From Marthasterias glacialis (taxonomy: Eukaryota > Echinodermata > Asteroidea > Forcipulatida > Asteriidae): a stretch of DNA of 64,000 bases. Below, piece after piece: positions 43,701 through 55,947 of the stretch (within the stretch, counting starts at the first letter, position 1; each line of letters begins with the position of its first letter). The DNA lies in the NCBI GenBank assembly GCA_911728455.2, contig OU452226.1, positions 9,957,498 through 10,021,497 of the forward strand. Reading direction: 5' to 3'. The notes below the pieces were generated by a model that was given only the letters and a program-made list of their open reading frames with translations, searched no databases and was not told where the DNA came from. The position numbers were made by a program, and so were the translations under genes.

Positions 43701-46700
43701 GAAATGGAGGAGAACGAGTCTGACGTACAGGTGAGGGATTGGATCCACATGGCGCCCTCTGTTGGCACTCTGTGCATTCTCTTAATGTTTGTGACAAGGC
43801 AAAAGTTAATAGCCTTAAGTACTTGCAAAATGGAACAATATTGTGTGAAAATGTAAAACAAATTATTTCGACCAAAACAAATTTGTACAAATGAATAATA
43901 AACAAATTCAAACCGTTTTTGATATGAACTGCAAAGTGTTCCCATTCTACAGTATCCAGTTGCATTTCTATGTCCCTTTTCCTTTATAGTCACATTAGTT
44001 ATTATAAATGTAGCCTATTAGTTCTCAGTTGTTGGTCAACAAAAGTTGGGGTACTCTACTCCAAAATATCCTCATCAGAACATCAACAGACAAAAATGAT
44101 GACAAACCGAATCTGTCACCACTCCCGTTTTAATAATTTGGTATTTTGTTCTGCTTAGTCTCGAGAACTTAACTGAGGATTTACCCACTCGCATAACCCG
44201 AGCTGAACTCCAGAGGGCGTTCAAGACGTGGAGTGACGTCACCCCGTTAACTTTCCATGAGGTCCCGTCCGGCAACAACGCCGACATCATGCTCCGGTTC
44301 GCCCACGGCCAGCACGGGGATGGGTACGAGTTTGACGGGAGGGGTGGTGTTCTGGCACACGCTTTCTTCCCAGGATCCCGACACATTGACGGTGACGCAC
44401 ATTTTGACGAAGGAGAAATGTTCACGGCGCATAGAAGTCACGGTACGTTCAATAATAATAACATTGGGTTCTTATATAGCGCACGTATCCTATAGCTAGA
44501 TCGATGCGCTTCACAACATCATTATCCCTGTTCATCAGGCATACTTAGACCATTCCTCAAACTTTCTCAACTCTCTGGGGAGCATACAACTCCCTGAAAG
44601 CTGCTTAAATAAGCGCTAAGGAGTTAATCCAACACAATACTGCCACAGCCATCTCAAGTTCCCATCGATACACCTGGATTAAGAGGAGCAATTACGGTTT
44701 AATGGCTTGCTCAAGAACATAAAGTGTCATGACCGGGAATCGAACCCACACACCGATGATTCAGCCACCGTAACTTGAGACTGGTGCACTACCGCTCGGC
44801 CACGACACGCCAAACCTTTGACAGGCTATTGTTAAATGTGGGTATTTTGGTTTATTGCCATAGTGCAAACAGTGATAACTTGAGCTACAGAAGGTAACAT
44901 TACAGGCTGGGTCTTTTTTTCGTTTACCTAGACGTCTGCCTTTAATCGTTTCAATGAAAAGGAGGGTAATATTTCTTTCGAGGAAATCGTACACCTTTGC
45001 AAGAATTAGCTGAGTTTAGTATAGCTGTTATATTTTCTTCACATTTTTAAAACAACTTGGAAAGATAATGTTTCTGCAAAGAATGTAGACTGGTGTCTGT
45101 TAGACTTAGAAAATGGTTGCAGAACATGCTGGAGATTGATACTGACAGGCCTTGAGTGGGCAAGGCCATTGTCATTTTGCAAAGAGCGCTTCCATTTAAA
45201 ACTCGCAAAGCCTATGGGAAAGTTTTTGAAGGGGCACCAAGGTCAAGACTATAGCATTCTTCATCTCCATTCAATGTTGTCCTGCACGGCGGTAGAAATA
45301 AACATTTCAGATGGACACGTGTCCTGAGCTGAAAGACTAGAAGTGTTAAATTTAATGTTACAAAAAAATATCAAAAGTTGGCCCATTACCTTAAAAAGGC
45401 GTAGTAATGTCACCAATGATCAAGGAAAAAAGTTAAAGACATCCTTCCAAATTAACGTCCTTTTAAAATTTGTATTCAGGTACCAACCTCTTCATGGTGG
45501 CAGCGCACGAGTTGGGCCACAGCCTTGGGCTCGGCCACTCCGATGTGGAATCGTCGTTGATGGCGCCCTTTTACCAGGGCTACAGGCACGGTTTTAAACT
45601 GGCACCGGACGACGTCCGGGGAATACAGAGTCTTTATGGTAGGTAGGTAAATGCTGAGGACCGTACAGCACTGACGACAGACAATGCATAACTCAAAATG
45701 ACAGTCCAAATTTGCACTGTTTGTATCTCGTGAATTAGTCTTCGTCACAACGGTTCCTACATGCCAGGGAGTGGTTTACCAACCATTCGAAACCGTTCAG
45801 TAACTCACTTTGTGTGTGATGAAACGACTGTGCAGAGACTGAGACATGTATTATGAAGATGCATTTTACCGTTCATATTGCAGGCTGACATAGTCTGTCT
45901 ATCATTCAAAACAATGTGGATGATATTGAATGATCAGACGGTAGGAGGACTGACCGTGTAGATGCCTTCACCACATGATATCATATTGCATGCTGACATA
46001 CCTTTCAAAACAATGTCAGTATTGAATGAGCAGACAGCAGGCTAAAACAGGGGAAAACACGCTACACCATCATACTTGTTGTTCGAGAAGGATTAAAAAT
46101 ATCAGATAATGACAAAGTGTAAAGAAAATGAAATCTGTTTTTGTTTCGCCTTGTGTTAAAAATCCTCATGGAGCGCAAGCCATTGAATTATTATTTACCA
46201 CATCGCCATGTACACTTAACATTCCATTAGTAAACTTGGAACGTACTTCTATCATTTTTAGAACACCTCCCAAGAAACAAAACATGCAAAGAAAGCTCCG
46301 AATACTCTTACAAATAATAAAATAAATAATAATATAAATCGCTAATACACAAATACTGTGGTTTTTTTTAAATTTCACCCACAGGGCGTAACACCAGACC
46401 TCCCAAACAGCCCCCAAACAAGCCACCCACCTCACCCGGCAATCCGGGCAAACCGAGCAATCCCCTGCCGCCAAACACGCCCACTACCTGTGACATCCAC
46501 ATCGGATCAGCGATGACGACATCGGCCACTGATATGATGGTTATCAGGGTAAGGAACTGTGTGTGCCATTTTGTTTGGCACGTTCTTTCCCTGCATGCCA
46601 TGGCAGTAATGGATCATTGATGCTCATAAATATTGTTAAAAAAGGCACAGCGACCTCCAGCCTCGATTTTAAATAACTAGATGTTGCTTCTATTTCCCTG

Positions 46701-49700
46701 GGCATATTGCAATTAAACGGACTTCCTAAAATGTAACTTATGTAAACTTTGTATGCGAGTCACGCGAGATTTAGACTTTCCCCAATGATGTATTTAATTA
46801 AATCTACCCTCCCGATTACTGACACTTGGTGGCGCACTTTATTGTGATCCGCCATTGGTAGATACATGTTGGTGATGTACGGTGTGCACGCTAGAGGGTA
46901 GAAGCTTAAAATTATAATGTACAGACGGGACGTCAGAGGACACAATCATCCCATGAATCACTTAGATTCCCAGAGGGGACTAATATTGTGAGTGTAAATC
47001 ACAAAAGAAAACGACGACAAATTTGTTTTTAAATGTTACAATCTACCAAACTTATTATTACAGTGGTGTGCAATGTATACGCCGTTTAGGCAAAAACGCG
47101 TAAACGTAAAGATTCACTTTGCTGGTAAAATTGTAGAGTGGGACGTCATCTCTTCCATGGTAAACCTTTACCAACTTTTCCACACCAGGGGAATCAGTAC
47201 TGGGATCTAAGAAGTAACGAGCACCAGCGGAGTTACTCCGTGGCCGGAAAAGGCTACCCCAAGCCGCTTGCGAGCCGTTTCCGGGCACGACTGGCCACCG
47301 TGGACGCGTCATACCAACGTCACGACGGATCCTATCGGTTGTTTTCAGGTAAGTTGACAGATCAGAGTGAAACTATGTAATTGTTTCGCCCTTATACCGT
47401 CCAACCTACGGGTGCTCAAACAAAGGGAACATCGATGTATTTTTAGATGACTTGTGTAAATTTTTACTCTTTTTAAATGTAAATTTCGTGCAATTCATCC
47501 CTCGGGCTGCAGAATGAGTGTCAATAAACCATGTGTTAATTATAATTGAAACCCCACTTATATAGCAACAAAAGGAACAATACTACTCCACAAAAGAATT
47601 TCTTAATTTCTCTCCATCTTTTGTAATTTTCCAAAAAAAACTTCAACGAACAACCAGTCTGCAAAAATTTAATTGAATATGTATGTCACATCGAACAACG
47701 ATATTATGCTTTGTCGGGGATTATTTTGTGAGCGTTTGTGTGTGATTGATTTCGATTATTGCAATCAGATCGAAACTACTAAATCAGGTTTGTAACCCTT
47801 GACTACCGATCCAGCCTGCACTTTGTCCTTAAAGAGTGATATGGGAACCCAAAACCCGGATCAAGGGTACAGAAGAAGAGGTCCAACAAAAGCTCATCAA
47901 CGGTCACTTATCATTTTGGGGGGTTTCGTTTGGCATATCGACAAAGCATTTCATTAATAAAAACAAACAACACATTGTCAACACATTTTCAAAACATGAT
48001 CTAAATTACTCGGTTCATCTTCATCATCTGAAGAATGTAATTAAATTAGTACCAGCATCTCTGACCAATCTTGATTGATCAAAAATTTAAAACAAAAATA
48101 GGAGAAGTGAAGTTAAAATTTCGGCATGGATGTCTCTATCACGCGTCGCTGTCTACAATAGTAACCGGTTCTCCCTGATCGATAAAACCAGGGTTCAATT
48201 TCATAGAGCTGCTTAAGCAGAAACTATTGTTTGAAAAAAAATCATGCTAAGCAGAAAAATGAGCGAAGACCGGTCACAGATGGTACATGCGACATGGTAT
48301 TTTAGCTGGTAGCCTTATTCTGGTAAACACAATTCTGTCGTGCTTTAGGGTACTTTTTGTGCTGAAGCAGATCTATGAAACTGTACCCAGGACCTAAATT
48401 CCACTGGGCTGCTTAAGCACACATCAGTTGTGCTTTACCAGCATAAGGTTACCAGCCAAAACACCATTCCACATGTCCGAACTGTGACTGGTATCCCGTT
48501 TAATTTTGCTCAGCAGAAAATTGTTCAGCAATAACTATTTGCTATGAAATTGTGCCCTTTTATCCTGTCTACAATGCTGTCTACAATGGTGACATTACAA
48601 ATTATCCGGTCTTCTTGTATCGTTTAACATGGGAGGGTAGCGGGAGCAGCAGGCTTCTACTTTATACTTGATAGATTATACATTATACTATATTAATATG
48701 ATTATATCTATATCAATATGATTACTGCCTTCAGGACAGAACTACCATGACTTCAGTCAGTCTGGTGAACTGGTTCACAAGGGTCCCATCTTGGAGCTAT
48801 TTCGGCGTAGACAGCGCCGGGGCGCCCCCAACACCATTCAGGCCGCGGTGATCGTACCACCCAACAATAACCACGTGTTCTTGTTCAACGGGAGGCAATA
48901 CTGGCGGTTGAACGACGAGGATAACCGCATCGATCAAGGGTACCCTCAACCCTTGACGAGATGGTCTCAGTCTCTCACGCCGGGATTTACGGCAGCCTTC
49001 TACTCAAGAGGTTTGTCCAACCTCGTTTCCTTTTTTGCCCCCATAGGGAGAGTTCAAAATGATATACGATTATTACCGTTGGCTGTAGACGTAACGTTGA
49101 TGATATGGCTTTTGCAGCGATCTGGCCGTAGCCAGAACCAGGGCCGTTGTGAACTATTCTCTTAGTTCACTCCTTAATTTGGTACGGGGCACCATAAGAA
49201 CATTATATCGCTTTACACGAGATAATTCTGATGAGAATTCGTTTTTGTGTGTCTCTTTTGAGACGCCATTTTTCAATGAGTCAGGCCTTTCATTATTAAG
49301 CCGTATCCGGATTAGCAGCTCCGGACAGTGGCTATGGCTGAATTATAATATTCTTCACCGTTGTGGCTGCTGCCAACAGCCTAAGCCGTTAGCAAAGTCA
49401 CTTGATTTGGACACGGCCTATATTAGTCTTTTCCACACCTCGGTTAAAATAACACAAAACGTGGTCGTTTCTCTCCATTTTTAACCCACAGGGTCGGTTT
49501 ATTTTGTGACCGGAAACACCTACCAGCAGTATCTATGGGAGAACAGCAAGATTGCCATACCCCCGAACGGTCAGCTACCGAGATTCGACCGGCAATTCTT
49601 CGGCTGCGGTAACATCGTTGCTGGGATATCGGGGGAGAACTCCGGCAACGGGCAAACCTCCACTGTCAACGGTCGCAATTGGGCCCTAGTGCCCACCATG

Positions 49701-49742
49701 TTGATGATGTCGACGGCTGTATGTCATCAGCTTATCAAGTAG
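40538..49742 (+). CDS. matrix metalloproteinase, furin-activated, with variant cysteine switch (downstream copy)
   Basis: Exons 40538-40765, 43456-43730, 44159-44442, 45480-45638, 46385-46548, 47189-47348, 48735-49010 and 49492-49742 join in phase to 598 residues. Signal peptide (about 1-24), a 50-residue Ser/Gly/Ala/Asp-rich insert, propeptide with a five-Asp run, cysteine switch PRCGNKD (Cys134), six arginines before YSTSG (147-152), catalytic domain with [11 protein letters not shown] (272-282) and SSLMAP, Pro/Asn-rich hinge, hemopexin domain. Intron phases (0,2,1,1,0,1,1) and the lengths of exons 4 (159) and 5 (164) equal those of the upstream gene, so the two are tandem paralogs 4.9 kb apart. 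Oddities: Lys in place of Pro in the switch, a basic run RRRQRR (447-452) inside the hemopexin domain, and a weaker hydrophobic C-terminus, so membrane anchoring is less sure. A tRNA-derived SINE lies in intron 3. Confidence 0.93.
43456..43730 (+). CDS. exon 2 of downstream MMP: propeptide with PRCGNKD and polybasic site
   Basis: Residues 77-168. Starts SYLRKFGYF, then an Asp run (DDDDDG), the propeptide helices, PRCGNKD and [12 protein letters not shown]. The Cys is kept, but Pro-Asp is replaced by Lys-Asp after one residue. Confidence 0.92.
44449..44812 (-). mobile_element. tRNA-derived SINE in intron 3 of the downstream MMP
   Basis: On the minus strand: A box TGGCCGAGCGGT (44791-44802), B box GGTTCGATTCC (44736-44746), a body with AGCAAGCCATTAAACCG, and a tail GCGCTATATAAGAACCC followed by TTATTATT. 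The head resembles a Leu/Ser tRNA. The tail begins only six bases after the exon 3 donor. Confidence 0.75.
45480..45638 (+). CDS. exon 4 of downstream MMP: catalytic zinc site
   Basis: Encodes [11 protein letters not shown] (His272, Glu273, His276, His282) and the Met-turn. Intact. Same length and splice phases as exon 4 of the upstream gene. Confidence 0.95.
48186..48380 (+). mobile_element. MITE of the CAATTTCATAGAGCTGCTTAAGCA family, copy 1
   Basis: Begins CAATTTCATAGAGCTGCTTA and ends CTATGAAACTGTACCC, inverse of the start. Intron 6 of the downstream MMP. Abutted by copy 2. Confidence 0.6.
48390..48560 (+). mobile_element. MITE of the same family, copy 2
   Basis: GGACCTAAATTCCACTGGGC followed by CTTAAGCACA, to GCTATGAAATTGTGCCC. 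Head-to-tail with copy 1. Confidence 0.6.
48735..49010 (+). CDS. exon 7 of downstream MMP: hemopexin repeats with internal basic site
   Basis: Residues 424-516. Carries a hemopexin repeat ([13 protein letters not shown]) preceded by [14 protein letters not shown], which includes RQRR-G, a match to the furin consensus R-x-R/K-R. The upstream paralog has no such run here. Confidence 0.9.
49492..49742 (+). CDS. exon 8 of downstream MMP: last hemopexin repeat and C-terminus
   Basis: Residues 516-598 with stop TAG. Closing hemopexin Cys in FFGCGN, then a Ser/Gly/Asn linker and a moderately hydrophobic end ([15 protein letters not shown]) followed by HQLIK. Could be a weak GPI signal or simply a secreted C-terminus. 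Confidence 0.88.
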
Positions 49743-50247
49743 AATTATTCTCTCTGGGACACATATACTGTAGCGTGCGAAAACAAAAGCCCATCTGGAT
49801 TGATCAACAGTTTACCACTACGCAGCCATGTTGGGTCAGGTTCCCTGTATACTCGAATCAGATTACAACGCTTGATCACTACACGTAGGGATGAACTACA
49901 AGCAGAGACCAGACTATCTTTTGGTTTCAAGCCTCAGTTCGGTCGTGGGCACCATCATGGAAGGGAAAAACGGCTTAACCGTGATACAAGTCTAGTATGC
50001 AGTCATTTACAAAGGTTTACAACTGATTTCATCATCCACGATCAATCTTAATCGCGCCGTTTTGAGGGGTAGATTCCCCTTGTGTTGTGCAGTGCACATT
50101 TTAGGCAACGCGCATCATATCGTTAATATGCAATTTGAATCCCAAAATGGTAGACCATGATCTGCAGATAGTGTCCGCGTGTGACGTCAGTGCAAGGGGT
50201 TCTTTCAGTCATAATGAAACTGCTTAACGACCGCACAACATTTCAAA

Positions 50248-50566
50248 ATGACAGGAACTATAGATCAAGAGTCAGAACTAGAACCGGAAACTGAGCAAAA
50301 GCTAGAACCAGAACGGGAACTGGAGCCGAAGCGAAAATCGGAACCTGAGCCAGAGCCGGAACCAGAAACAGGACCAGAGTCTCCAGTTAAAGAACCAACC
50401 GGAACCAAAGCAAGAGCCGGAATCGGAACTGGAGCCGGAGTCAGAATCGAAACCTACTAAACAAAAGCCAGAATCAGAAACAAGACCAGACCCTCAGTTA
50501 AAGAACCAACCGGAACCAAAGCCAGAGCCGAGGCATCGGCAAATAATGAGAACAGTAAACTTGTAA
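50248..50566 (+). pseudogene. Glu-Pro repeat ORF with a one-base frame break
   Basis: An ATG at 50248 opens a frame of repeated Glu-Pro-Glu/Leu units (70 codons to 50460). A second frame one base away carries the same Glu-Pro pattern to TAA at 50566. Comparing two internal repeat copies (near 50380 and 50490) shows one has an extra C, which accounts for the shift. The DNA is a degenerate GAACCGGA-type minisatellite 500 bases after the downstream MMP, ahead of AATAAA signals at 50578 and 50591. It could lie in that gene's 3' UTR. Confidence 0.35.
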
Positions 50567-51339
50567 CAATCTGTGAAATAAATAACAAATAATAAATAAG
50601 TAAACAGTTATTATAACCTAACAAAGATACAAGTTGTATTGTGCAGGATCACATTAATGTATAATTAACGAACGTGTGGTTGTGTAAAGTTACAATTAAC
50701 ATTATTCCATCTTTCATTATGTTGAATATCAAGCTAATTATATCAACTTAATATAATAATATACAAATATAATATTGAACAACTTTAAAAACAAACACTA
50801 TGACCATTATTATTCAGATTTTATCACTTTGTGATTTTTTCGTATTATATTATAATGATTGTCCCACACACCATCACCATGATGACTCAAAGTCCGATAC
50901 TGAGTTTAACAAAAAGTCAACAAAGATCCAGCGTTTATCACAAGGTTTGAAAAATGACTTTTGTGCACATTCGACTTCTATCCCTTTCCTGTATATTTAG
51001 TTTTCCTTTATTTTTTTCATGATAAAAATTTAAACAAAAAAAATGTATTTAGTAATTTTTATAATGTTTTTTTTTTATGAAGAACGATACGTTATATAAT
51101 CTTCAGGCGCAGATCCAAGGGATTGGTCAAGGGGAACAGACCCCTCCCTGCTCTCAAAAACTTGTTGTTTGTTTGTTCATTTATTTTTTTATTTTTTTAT
51201 GTCCTTTTCCTTTTGTAAACTTTAAACTTGCGCCATCACGTAATAATAGCCCTGAACTCGCTACAGACCTAACATCCTAATGTCCACTTGCGTCGTACCA
51301 AATTTCATCGCGACCTTCCAGTTACTGTTTTGTTTGTTG

Positions 51340-51436
51340 GGTTGTTGGGTTGTTTGTTTGTTTGTTGTTGTTGTTGTTGTTGTTGTTATGTTTTGGGGGT
51401 TTTTTTTTGTGTGTGTTTTTTTTTTTTTTTTTTTGG
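51340..51436 (+). repeat. (TTG)n and T-run
   Basis: GTTTG and TTG units then a long T-run. Flanked by GGCGCAGATCCAAGG (51108) and its inverse CTGGATCTGCGCCTG (51466), so the segment 51106-51481 may be an inserted element. Confidence 0.8.
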
Positions 51437-52049
51437 GTGGGGACACCCCCTGACCTGTAAAATGTCTGGATCTGCGCCTGAGCTTGAAAGCTTAAAGTAG
51501 TTGTAATAGCACATCAATTCCAGCTAATCTCCATCTTTGAATCCGTCATTATCAGTCTGCTTGCTCCTTAGACAAACCTTGTTTGCTGAATTCCAAATGA
51601 CTCGTGCGCTTTTTGTTTTTGTTTTATTTATTATTGTTTTATTTTTGTAATATTGTTTGTTTTGTTTTTTCATTGTTTTTTTTTTAGAATGTCACAATGA
51701 AGTGAGCTGAGCACTTAACATTACAATCTCAGAGTCTACGTCAACTAACAGAAGTACATTCAATGTACAAGAATATGACGCCACGTCAGATTAAACTACA
51801 TCCTTTTTCGCTACTTTTGTTCTCTTTTTTTGTTTTGTTTTATACGATATAATATACTTTTGAAATGTATGAATAAGCCAATGTACATAATCATGTTTTC
51901 TTGTTGCCAAATTCATTAAAACAAAACATGAAACTGAACACGTGTGTTAGATTCATGTCAATTTTTTTAAACAATGTTTGGACTGTTAACTACAGCATGA
52001 AATGCTTGTTTTGTTATTTTATTTAAGTAAGTGGCAAGGCAATGAAAAT

Positions 52050-52215
52050 TTACTATGGCCTTAAAATCTTTGCGACACCACGGATTCAGATGTCGGCTCC
52101 GGCTGTGGCTCAAGTTGCTTGTTTGAAGCCCCGCACCAGAAATGCACGTTTTCAAATAAAATGGCGGAGCCCGAAGCCGGGACCGAAGCCAAATCAGTGA
52201 TTTCGAAAAGGTATT
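52050..52215 (-). repeat. GTTTGAAGCCCCGCACCA repeat, copy 1
   Basis: Shares GTTTGAAGCCCCGCACCA, then TTTTCAA-ATA and GATTTCGAAAAGG, with 54170-54330. Confidence 0.5.
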
Positions 52216-52267
52216 GTGGACCTACCTAAACCACGGTGCAGTTAAGTTGTTATTGATAATATATAAT

Positions 52268-52332
52268 AATAAAAAAAAAATAATAATAATAATAATAATT
52301 ACAATAATAATAAAATAATAATAATAATACAT
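52268..52332 (+). repeat. (AAT)n microsatellite
   Basis: AAT/ATA trinucleotide run with a few interruptions. Confidence 0.9.
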
Positions 52333-52471
52333 GTAATAATCAGTGTAGATAGAGCCGAGACTAGGAGGGCAAAACTTTAGTCTGACCCCTGTTTAGTATG
52401 CTGATAAACCGAATCCGCTATTGCTATTTGGACACAGGAAACAAGACAAAATGGTGGCTGCATGATTTAGA

Positions 52472-52660
52472 CACGCACGCGTGTGTCCGACATGGACCAT
52501 TGTGTCTGAGGAAGACATTTTGAACCAATGTCCGACCCACAGTGTCTGCGGACACAATGGGTCGGACGTAATCGTTCGTCGGACACAATGTGTCGGACAT
52601 TATGGTTCAAAATTGTCGTCGGATATAATAGTCGGACATCATGGTGCGTATAACACACGC
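52472..52660. mobile_element. foldback element built of GTCCGAC / GTCGGAC units, copy 2
   Basis: Shorter relative of the element at 8371-8660: GTGTCCGAC and ATGTCCGAC in the left half, GTCGGACGTAAT, TGTCGGACATTATGG and GTCGGACATC in the right, ending ATGGTGCGTATAAC. Left end more degenerate. Confidence 0.65.
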
Positions 52661-52959
52661 TTATGATAATGTCGTTCGTGTTTTTTTTTTGTATAATTGC
52701 GTATCCAAACTTTACCAGTTCCTCAGCCACGGGCATCGCTTTGCAGCATCGAGGCCTAAAAAGTCCACTGTGAATTTGAATCACTAGTGTTTTATTATCA
52801 CCCATTTTAAAAATAAACATGACATAACTAGTTCAATTCCTTTCCCAGGAAATTAACAATTTCCAAAACAGAAAAAAATAACAGGTGGAATGGTAAACAA
52901 ATCTAGCACCGAATGGCTGACACCGTAAGCTTTATTAAACCAATAAGTAATTTGTATAT

Positions 52960-53155
52960 CTAGTGGCGCAACTAGATATTTTCATTGGGGGGGGGGGCAA
53001 GCAGGAGAAAAGACGTGATTATGGGGTGGACCTTTTTATGTATCGGACCATTCACTTGTGCATTTTTGCGATCTCATTTTGGCCGGATGGGGATGGGGCA
53101 AGGGTTCTGAGTGGGGGTTCCCGCCCCCTGCCGCCCTCGCTGGTTATGCCATCGA
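52960..53155. mobile_element. hAT-like MITE relative
   Basis: GTGGCGCAACTAGATATTTT at the left and CGCTGGTTATGCCATCG at the right with a G-run inside, the same design as 25182-25361 but more diverged. Confidence 0.35.
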
Positions 53156-54169
53156 ATAGTTGGTGTTTGTTTATAAGTATTTTCCTTTCACTTTATTACC
53201 GGCCATGGTTATTACTGGGTGTTTTCAACTATTATGTCAGCATGTAAAAATAATAATAATAATCATGATAATAATAGTAATGTGTAAATATTAAATTGTT
53301 ACTGCCGTTTCGTTATTGAAGAATGAATAGTCCTTCTCTTACTATCTCATCTTGTGCATTATTGGAAACTGTTTAAACCATCAGCCGTTACCTCAAAGAT
53401 AAAAGTCATCCTTAAATTCCTTCACCAGGAACCGATAGTGCTTGTAAAATAACTAGGGTACAACCCTGAGCATAACCCTAAGATTAACCACAACCCTAAT
53501 CCTGAATATAACTATCATAGGCGTACGTGCCCCCCCCCCCCCCAACATTCAGGCAAAACAGTGGGGAAAATTCGGACAAAGAAAGAAAGAAAGAAAAAAA
53601 ATATTTTTTCGAAATTGGTACTGTTTTTATCTGTGTAAAATTTCGGGCAAATCACCCCCTCCCCATTAACAGTAAGTCCCATACACCTATGATAACCATA
53701 ACCTACCACAACCACGACCATGACCCCAAACCATCAGCCCCCAACCTTAACCCTGACCATCACCCTACTGAGGAAAATGGCTGTTTAACAATAGCCACTC
53801 GTCATGTATGTGAACACATTTTTCGTCAAGAACAAGGTCCTTATTAAACAATAACAAATATTATTTTTTTTAAATAACAATTTGAAACAATATGGGCTCG
53901 CTTGTTTTCGAAAAGGGAAACCCATTGTTTTGAATGATGTGTGGAGGGAGACTTTTCTATTGATTACAACCATCAACCTGTAATTTGTATGGACGGCCTT
54001 ACGTATCACAAAATGAATGTACAACTGGGTTGGCACAACATTTAAATCCCTCTTTTCGTGAAACTTATAATGTACTTTAATTTTTGTATCGGCTAGCACA
54101 CTATTGATTGACCATTATTTTAGGGGTTTTTTTCAGTGAAGGCCGTCCGTATGTTTTTTGCCGACCACT

Positions 54170-54332
54170 GGTTGCAAAAAAACAGTCTATGGCTTTTTCG
54201 AAATCGCTGCTCGGGCTTTAGGCTCCGTCCGCCTGTTTGAAGCCCCGCACCAAAATCACATGTTTTCAATATAACTGAGCGAAGCCTCAGGCCGGACCCC
54301 AATCTCAAGTCGGGGTTTCGAAAAGGGCCCAT
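54170..54332 (-). repeat. GTTTGAAGCCCCGCACCA repeat, copy 2
   Basis: Counterpart of 52050-52215, ending GTTTCGAAAAGGGCCC. Confidence 0.5.
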
Positions 54333-55511
54333 AGTAGATCTCTGCTGCTAACATTGTTCGTCATGTCTCCTAACTACCACAACATTCATAACTAATGGGT
54401 TTTTTCCATTTACACAAGAGGGATCTGACTATACTTTACCTCCCAACTTCCGGTTCTACTGCATCAAACAAAAATAATGGAAGGTTAAAAAAAAGAAATA
54501 ATATGATACAAAGTCTCTAAAAGATACTCTACAGAATCTACGTCTTTCAACTCAGCTTGGCTGGATATTTTGAACTTCCGGAAATGACTAAGGGAGCTGA
54601 AGTCTCCTTTGCGGATGTTCACATGTGCATTGGTCACAGCAACAGAAATAGCCAGTTTTTCTGAATTTCTTTTTTGTACTCCTAGGCCCTATCCTCAAAA
54701 GGGGGAACAGATCGTGGTTGAATTAAAGACAGCGATTTCAGTTATTTTGCTGAAAAAGTATTGTAAGTTATTTTGCAACGTTACGCTCACAGAAACGAAA
54801 TACTGCGGATTTTATCTGATGACCTTCGACACATAAACCGTAGTGTCGTTACCGATTAAAAGTTTGGGAACTATTTTATCTTTAAAATAAAAGTTTAAAC
54901 AAAGTTAAGATTGATACGTACTAAACTTCCACTAATTGTATATTTTCTTGCGTGGTGTTTAAGACAATGGTCTATCAAGAATTGGTTGAGAATTCCCACC
55001 ATAATTAAAGACGCTAGGTCCGATTTTTGGCCAATTTGACCCGCATCTTACATGAAAAATGTGCATTGTCGACCGCGGAATATGCGAAAATTTGTGGATG
55101 ATTTTCGTTTTGAAACAGGATCATCTGTCAAATTAGTTCAATAAAACAAATCTTTTCGGCGAAAATGGGGCCATGCTTACTGTGAGTTTGAAAGAAATCT
55201 TGAAGAAGGCACTAAATTGACGGAAGTCTGAAATGCTGTCGAAGTTGAGAGAATAGCAATCGAAATAAGCTCGATGTAAACGATGACAAATTCGAAATAA
55301 AAAATGCCGTAGAATCCCCCACAAAACATTAACCAACAGTTGGTGTTACTGAGAATAAATCAGCTTTTGGATTGCAATACTTGAACAAATAGGTATGAAT
55401 ACATTATAAATGTCGATGTTAGGTAAATCAATTGTTCTTTATAGCAAATTTATGCTCAGGATCGGAGCCGTCGGAGACGTAGCCCGCCCTCTGTCGTGTT
55501 TATAGTTTATA

Positions 55512-55947
55512 GGGTGCACTACACTAAATAGAGAGAAATCCATGCATTGAGCCTCGTTAATAAGATTTGAAGGTCCTTGCTTTTATGGATTGTTGAAAAA
55601 TAGTCCAACCTTGTGCCCCTGGGGTTGTTGACTTTCAACCTGGAGCATTTTGGGTAGACTGGCCCTCTAAAAATGGCTCTATTTTGCTGAAAGTGTAGGG
55701 TCATTTTTCCAAGATGAAGTCTGGCCAGTTTACTCGTTCAGTGGTGTTTTTATTTTGGATCAGCCTACCAAAAAATCTCAACGGCTAACCTACTAAAAAT
55801 TGAAAAGAAAAATGAAGTTCAGTTGTCAGAAAATATATTTGATTTGTTTTCTAGAGGCTGAGAGACTTTTAAGTATTTTTTGAGTATTTTTGAATATTTA
55901 GCATTTAGAATTGGTTGCTGTGGGAACCTATTTAGTGTGGTGCACCC
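55512..55947 (+). mobile_element. MITE of the GGGTGCAC family, best copy with 5-bp TSD
   Basis: Ends GGGTGCACTACACTAAATAG and CTATTTAGTGTGGTGCACCC are near-exact inverses. Flanked by TTATA on both sides (55507-55511, 55948-55952), a likely target-site duplication. 436 bp, no ORF. Confidence 0.75.

Noticed and set aside
43408-43965. 185-codon minus-strand ORF
   Set aside because: Antisense to MMP exon 2, whose coding sense is certain from the propeptide, cysteine and furin motifs.
44725-44812. Possible tRNA gene on the minus strand
   Set aside because: A and B boxes are good, but it is joined to a SINE body and tail, and the acceptor stem does not pair convincingly.
52467-52820. 117-codon minus-strand ORF
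   Set aside because: Runs through the second foldback repeat and shows no protein motif.
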